Of a DNA stretch of 35,502 nucleotides, positions 33,295 to 35,502 are shown one piece after another; position 1 is the stretch's first letter, and the number at the start of each line of letters is the position of its first letter. Made by a program: the position numbers and the translations under genes. The stretch lies in the NCBI GenBank assembly GCA_943912255.1, contig CALTTP010000012.1, positions 1 to 35,502 on the forward strand, written 5' to 3'. This DNA is from an uncultured Peptoniphilaceae bacterium (lineage in GTDB: Bacteria > Bacillota > Clostridia > Tissierellales > Peptoniphilaceae). Below the pieces are notes generated by a model that did no database searches, had not been told where the DNA came from, and saw nothing but the letters and a program-made list of their open reading frames with translations.

Positions 33295-34064
33295 CAAACT
33301 TCCTCAATTTTTTTCTTGTTGAAAAAATAAATCAAAACTGTAACTATGAGCAAAGGAATAAGTCCAAACTCTAGTTGAAAAATATTTTCAGGAAAGGGCT
33401 GCATTTTTATTCCTGGTAAATATGTTGGTGCCAATGATAAATCTAATAAATTGATATCTATTATTAAGTAAGTCGCCTCGGTTATTAACAGATATATTGT
33501 ACTGGCAAAAAATCCTAAAAATAAATTGCTAGTAGCCAAATTGACCACAAAGCTAAACCCTAAAATAATTAAAGATACGAACCATTGTTGTAGTATATAA
33601 AATATCAGAGTCAAAACAGAAGAAGTTCTAATATACCTTAACATCGTTACTTTATCAGTAACATGAAGCTGAACTAAATCAGGTCTTGCCGCAAAAATGA
33701 TATAAGAAATTATAAAAGCTATTATATTTCCAACTATTATTATCCCTAAATTTAATAGACTGACACTTAGAAATAAATCTTTAAAATAGGTTTTTTTACC
33801 GCATCTAAAGTATTCGTATACCATAGAATTATTTCTCTTCTTTGTTTGTAGAATAATGGATATTGTAACACTGCATACCAAGGGGAATAGATATAAGCTC
33901 AATGGATTGCCTGCTACTATTTCAAAAGTTTGAGACTTAGATTCAAGAATAGTCTGTCTTACTAAATTAATATGACCTAATTGAGAGATAATTATTAAAA
34001 TTAATGGCAACGTGGATAGTTTTATTACTTCTTTGAACTGAATTTTAAAATTGTTGTTTTTCAT
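33294..34064 (-). CDS. ABC-2-like membrane protein, six helices
   Basis: 256 residues with about six membrane helices and a YFRCGKKTYFKDLFLS loop similar to ABC-2 permeases of antimicrobial-peptide systems. It follows the small secreted-protein gene by 51 bases and precedes the large membrane protein. SD GAGGG lies shortly before ATG. Probably half of a permease complex with the downstream membrane protein; substrate unknown, perhaps the secreted protein or a fragment of it. Confidence 0.72.
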   Translation of the reverse strand: MKNNNFKIQFKEVIKLSTLPLILIIISQLGHINLVRQTILESKSQTFEIVAGNPLSLYLFPLVCSVTISIILQTKKRNNSMVYEYFRCGKKTYFKDLFLSVSLLNLGIIIVGNIIAFIISYIIFAARPDLVQLHVTDKVTMLRYIRTSSVLTLIFYILQQWFVSLIILGFSFVVNLATSNLFLGFFASTIYLLITEATYLIIDINLLDLSLAPTYLPGIKMQPFPENIFQLEFGLIPLLIVTVLIYFFNKKKIEEV

Positions 34065-34115
34065 TTTTTCCCTCGCATAAAGAATATAGGTTACTCAACG
34101 ATTTTTCTTAGTTAC

Positions 34116-34511
34116 TTAATTACAACCCCATGAACCTCTTACTGTAGTTCTATGAACATTGCCATTAGCAGCATAAGCTTCTAAATACGCCTTAGAACCA
34201 CTTAAGATATCGCCATGAGGCAAATTATAAGTTGTTGAAACTTTATCTATCCTCTTATACGCTCCAATCAATGAGGCTCCTGATGATTTGTTTTTCATTC
34301 TTGCAAATATTATTCTATTATCAGTTACACTTGATAATCTTATATATCCATCCTTATAGCTCTCACTTTTCGTTAGTGCAGTAGGATGTGTCGCGGAAAA
34401 TGAACCCCTTGGTAAAATCCAATCGCCTAGACTGGCCCCAAGTACTGTAGAACCGGATAGGATTATCATCATTCCAGCTAATAAAATTGATTTAAAAAAC
34501 TTATTTTTCAT
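34116..34511 (-). CDS. Small secreted protein of unknown family
   Basis: 131 residues. Signal peptide: MKNKFFKSILLAGMM, a hydrophobic core, and a likely cut after Ala26. The predicted mature part is about 105 residues, rich in Ser, Thr, Gly and aromatic residues, with one Cys (Cys130) second from the end, in GSWGCN. The composition suggests a beta-rich extracellular protein. I recognise no family. It does not look like lactococcin 972 by pattern. SD AGGAGG precedes ATG 34511 and a promoter lies just upstream. Location at the head of an ABC operon of immunity/export type suggests a bacteriocin-like or signalling product, as inference. Confidence 0.75.
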   Translation of the reverse strand: MKNKFFKSILLAGMMIILSGSTVLGASLGDWILPRGSFSATHPTALTKSESYKDGYIRLSSVTDNRIIFARMKNKSSGASLIGAYKRIDKVSTTYNLPHGDILSGSKAYLEAYAANGNVHRTTVRGSWGCN

Positions 34512-34538
34512 TTGTCCTCCTAAAAATTGTGACCGCTG

Positions 34539-34587
34539 AGTAACCTATTCCAGTTACTAGAATATATAATTATTTTGATTTTGTCAA
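34539..34587 (-). promoter_or_regulatory. Promoter and dyad operator of the secreted-protein/ABC operon
   Basis: On the minus strand, -35 TTGACA (34582-34587) is followed by TATTCT (34559-34564, 17-base spacer) or TATATT (34561-34566, 15). Right at the predicted start lies AGTAAC (34539-34544) and GTTACT (34553-34558), a perfect dyad with 8-base centre. Further GTTACT copies occur at 34090-34095 and 34111-34116. Confidence 0.6.
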
Positions 34588-34610
34588 ACTTATTGTTTTT
34601 TTAATTTTCG

Positions 34611-34640
34611 CAAAAAAAGACACCTGTAACCAAGTGTCTC
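34611..34640 (-). terminator. Terminator of the SH3b gene
   Basis: AGACAC (34618-34623) pairs with GTGTCT (34634-34639); on the minus strand it is followed by T7 (34612-34618), eight bases past the SH3b stop codon. Confidence 0.8.
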
Positions 34641-34647
34641 TGTCTTA

Positions 34648-35250
34648 CTACTGTACATATTTTGGTCCAATATACCCTGTTTGACCATTGTATTCTACTT
34701 TTAACCACCCTTTTTCCAAATAACCAGAAACCTCAGCTCCTGCAGGGATTGTTCCAATCACATCATAATCGTATCCCGGTCCTGAACGGAAATTTAAATC
34801 TTGGGTGAGCTTACCACTTTTTTGTTCCCCATTTTCCGTTTCTTTTGTTTCTTCAGTAGCTTCTGTCTCCTGTGTTTCTTCGGTCTCCTTAGACTCTTTA
34901 GTAGTCTTGGTCTCTTGTGTTTCGGTTTCTTCGACTAGTTCCGTCTGTTTTAAATTGTCCAAGCTATCTAATTTTTTATTTATTCGATTGTTATTAGCCA
35001 AGGTCCAAGCTACGAGAATTATTGTGGTTATCACTAAAAGAGAGGTTAAAAAGACCAAAAAAGGTGTATAATTGCGTTTCTTTTTATTTTTAGAAACTTG
35101 GGGTCTGCTCTCCCTTTGCCTATTTTCTTCAGCATAGGGATCTTGCCCATTTAAAAAGTATTGTTCCTCTCTAAAGCGTCTATTTATCTCGGCATAGTCC
35201 AGCTTGTCGGTATTTTCTATATTAATATCTTTGTTATCGTCGTTTTTCAT
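34648..35250 (-). CDS. Membrane-anchored SH3b-domain protein
   Basis: 200 residues in three parts. Residues 1-60: charged cytoplasmic segment, with a KNKKKRN basic stop before the helix. Residues 61-84: single membrane helix. Residues 103-140: Glu/Thr-rich low-complexity linker, followed by a C-terminal bacterial SH3 domain (about 150-200) with LNFRSGPGYDYDVIGTIPAG and a GWLKVEYNGQTGYIGPKYV end. SH3b domains bind peptidoglycan or cell-wall peptides. The topology puts the SH3b outside. A -10 box TATAAT (35274-35279) lies upstream. Its own terminator isolates it from the ABC operon. Function likely in wall sensing or attachment. Confidence 0.85.
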   Translation of the reverse strand: MKNDDNKDINIENTDKLDYAEINRRFREEQYFLNGQDPYAEENRQRESRPQVSKNKKKRNYTPFLVFLTSLLVITTIILVAWTLANNNRINKKLDSLDNLKQTELVEETETQETKTTKESKETEETQETEATEETKETENGEQKSGKLTQDLNFRSGPGYDYDVIGTIPAGAEVSGYLEKGWLKVEYNGQTGYIGPKYVQ

Positions 35251-35420
35251 ACTATCCCCATCCCATTACTTCTATTATACTCTAAATTTGACAATAAGGA
35301 AATATCAATATCCTTTATCACTTTTATCTATGATTTTCCCTTTTGATTATCAATTCGAATAGTCCTTATTGTTTTAAATTAAATCTAAATGGTTAATGGA
35401 ATGAAAAATCCATAGCTTAT

Positions 35421-35452
35421 CAAATAAAAAAAGCCCTACATATGTAAAGCTT
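35421..35452 (-). terminator. Terminator of the rRNA operon
   Basis: Hairpin 35431-35452 on the minus strand (AAGCTTTAC / GTAGGGCTT with two U-G pairs and a 4-base loop) ends in a T-rich run reading into 35421, right behind the 5S 3' end. Confidence 0.75.
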
Positions 35453-35454
35453 AC

Positions 35455-35502
35455 TTGACGGGCGAATACCTACTCTCCCATGGCGTCGCCACCATAGTAC
35501 CA
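35455..35502 (-). rRNA. rrf: 5S ribosomal RNA, 3' part only
   Basis: The minus strand reads TGGTACTATGGTGGCGACGC and then CATGGGAGAGTAGGTATTCG before CCCGTCAAG, the standard 3' third of a 5S rRNA (conserved GGGAGAGTAGGT). The 5' part lies beyond the window. The exact 3' end is set to within a few bases. Confidence 0.9.

Noticed and set aside
34116..34511. Lactococcin 972-type bacteriocin.
   Set aside because: Length and residue pattern do not fit, and the neighbouring large membrane protein is not the usual lactococcin 972 partner.
1..35502. CRISPR arrays, tRNA genes, insertion sequences, attachment sites.
   Set aside because: None seen: no regularly spaced repeats, no tRNA cloverleaf pattern, no transposase or integrase in any frame.

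Overview
The window is low-G+C DNA with strong AGGAGG-type ribosome binding sites, rho-independent terminators and tightly packed operons. It carries a Gram-positive anaerobe gene set: an NhaC antiporter, a P1 peptidase, a PocR/LytS-like kinase paired with an AraC-type response regulator, and Lar nickel-pincer genes. The best guess is a chromosomal segment of an amino-acid-fermenting member of the Clostridia/Tissierellia; the genus cannot be read from the sequence. Base composition is uneven. Hand counts of single 60-base rows give 16 G/C at 10081-10140, 15 at 14821-14880 and 27 at 25921-25980, so 0-16.3 kb looks like an AT-rich accessory block next to a more ordinary core-like 16.3-31 kb block.

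Left block (about 0.2-16.3 kb). A PucR-type regulator (646-2112, minus) follows a minus-strand operon of a DUF3100 membrane protein, a small membrane partner, an M20 amidohydrolase and a DUF1177 protein (5755 down to 2353), probably uptake and hydrolysis of an amide- or peptide-like compound. Divergent from it, a strong promoter (5990-6018) drives two DUF169 proteins and a polar amino-acid ABC transporter. Two consecutive genes there (second DUF169 and the binding protein) are each split at an in-frame A AAA AAA heptamer, and in both a -1 shift restores a full-length protein. After a terminator come two gene-poor AT-rich stretches around a lone MetI-like permease. Next is an APC permease plus cysteine hydrolase pair (13918 down to 11859), divergent from a two-component system (14047-16309), with a 62-bp-spaced direct repeat in the shared intergenic region.

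Middle block (16.3-31.1 kb). HAD phosphatase and CCA-adding enzyme; P1 peptidase divergent from NhaC plus a Rhizobium ReAV-type asparaginase; then a long minus-strand run: larE, larB, larC (23-His stretch), a gate-domain-like membrane protein, a ClpB-like AAA+ protein whose second ATPase domain has lost its catalytic motifs, and a tandem pair of LOR/SDH-domain (TIGR00300-like) proteins. No larA is present in the window. This lar/pseudo-ClpB/LOR-SDH run is the best candidate for an undescribed system.

Right block (31.2-35.5 kb, AT-rich again). A minus-strand cluster of a small secreted protein (131 aa), two ABC membrane proteins and an ATPase of the peptide-export/immunity type; then a membrane-anchored SH3b protein; and the 3' end of a 5S rRNA gene with its terminator, so an rRNA operon lies just outside the right edge.
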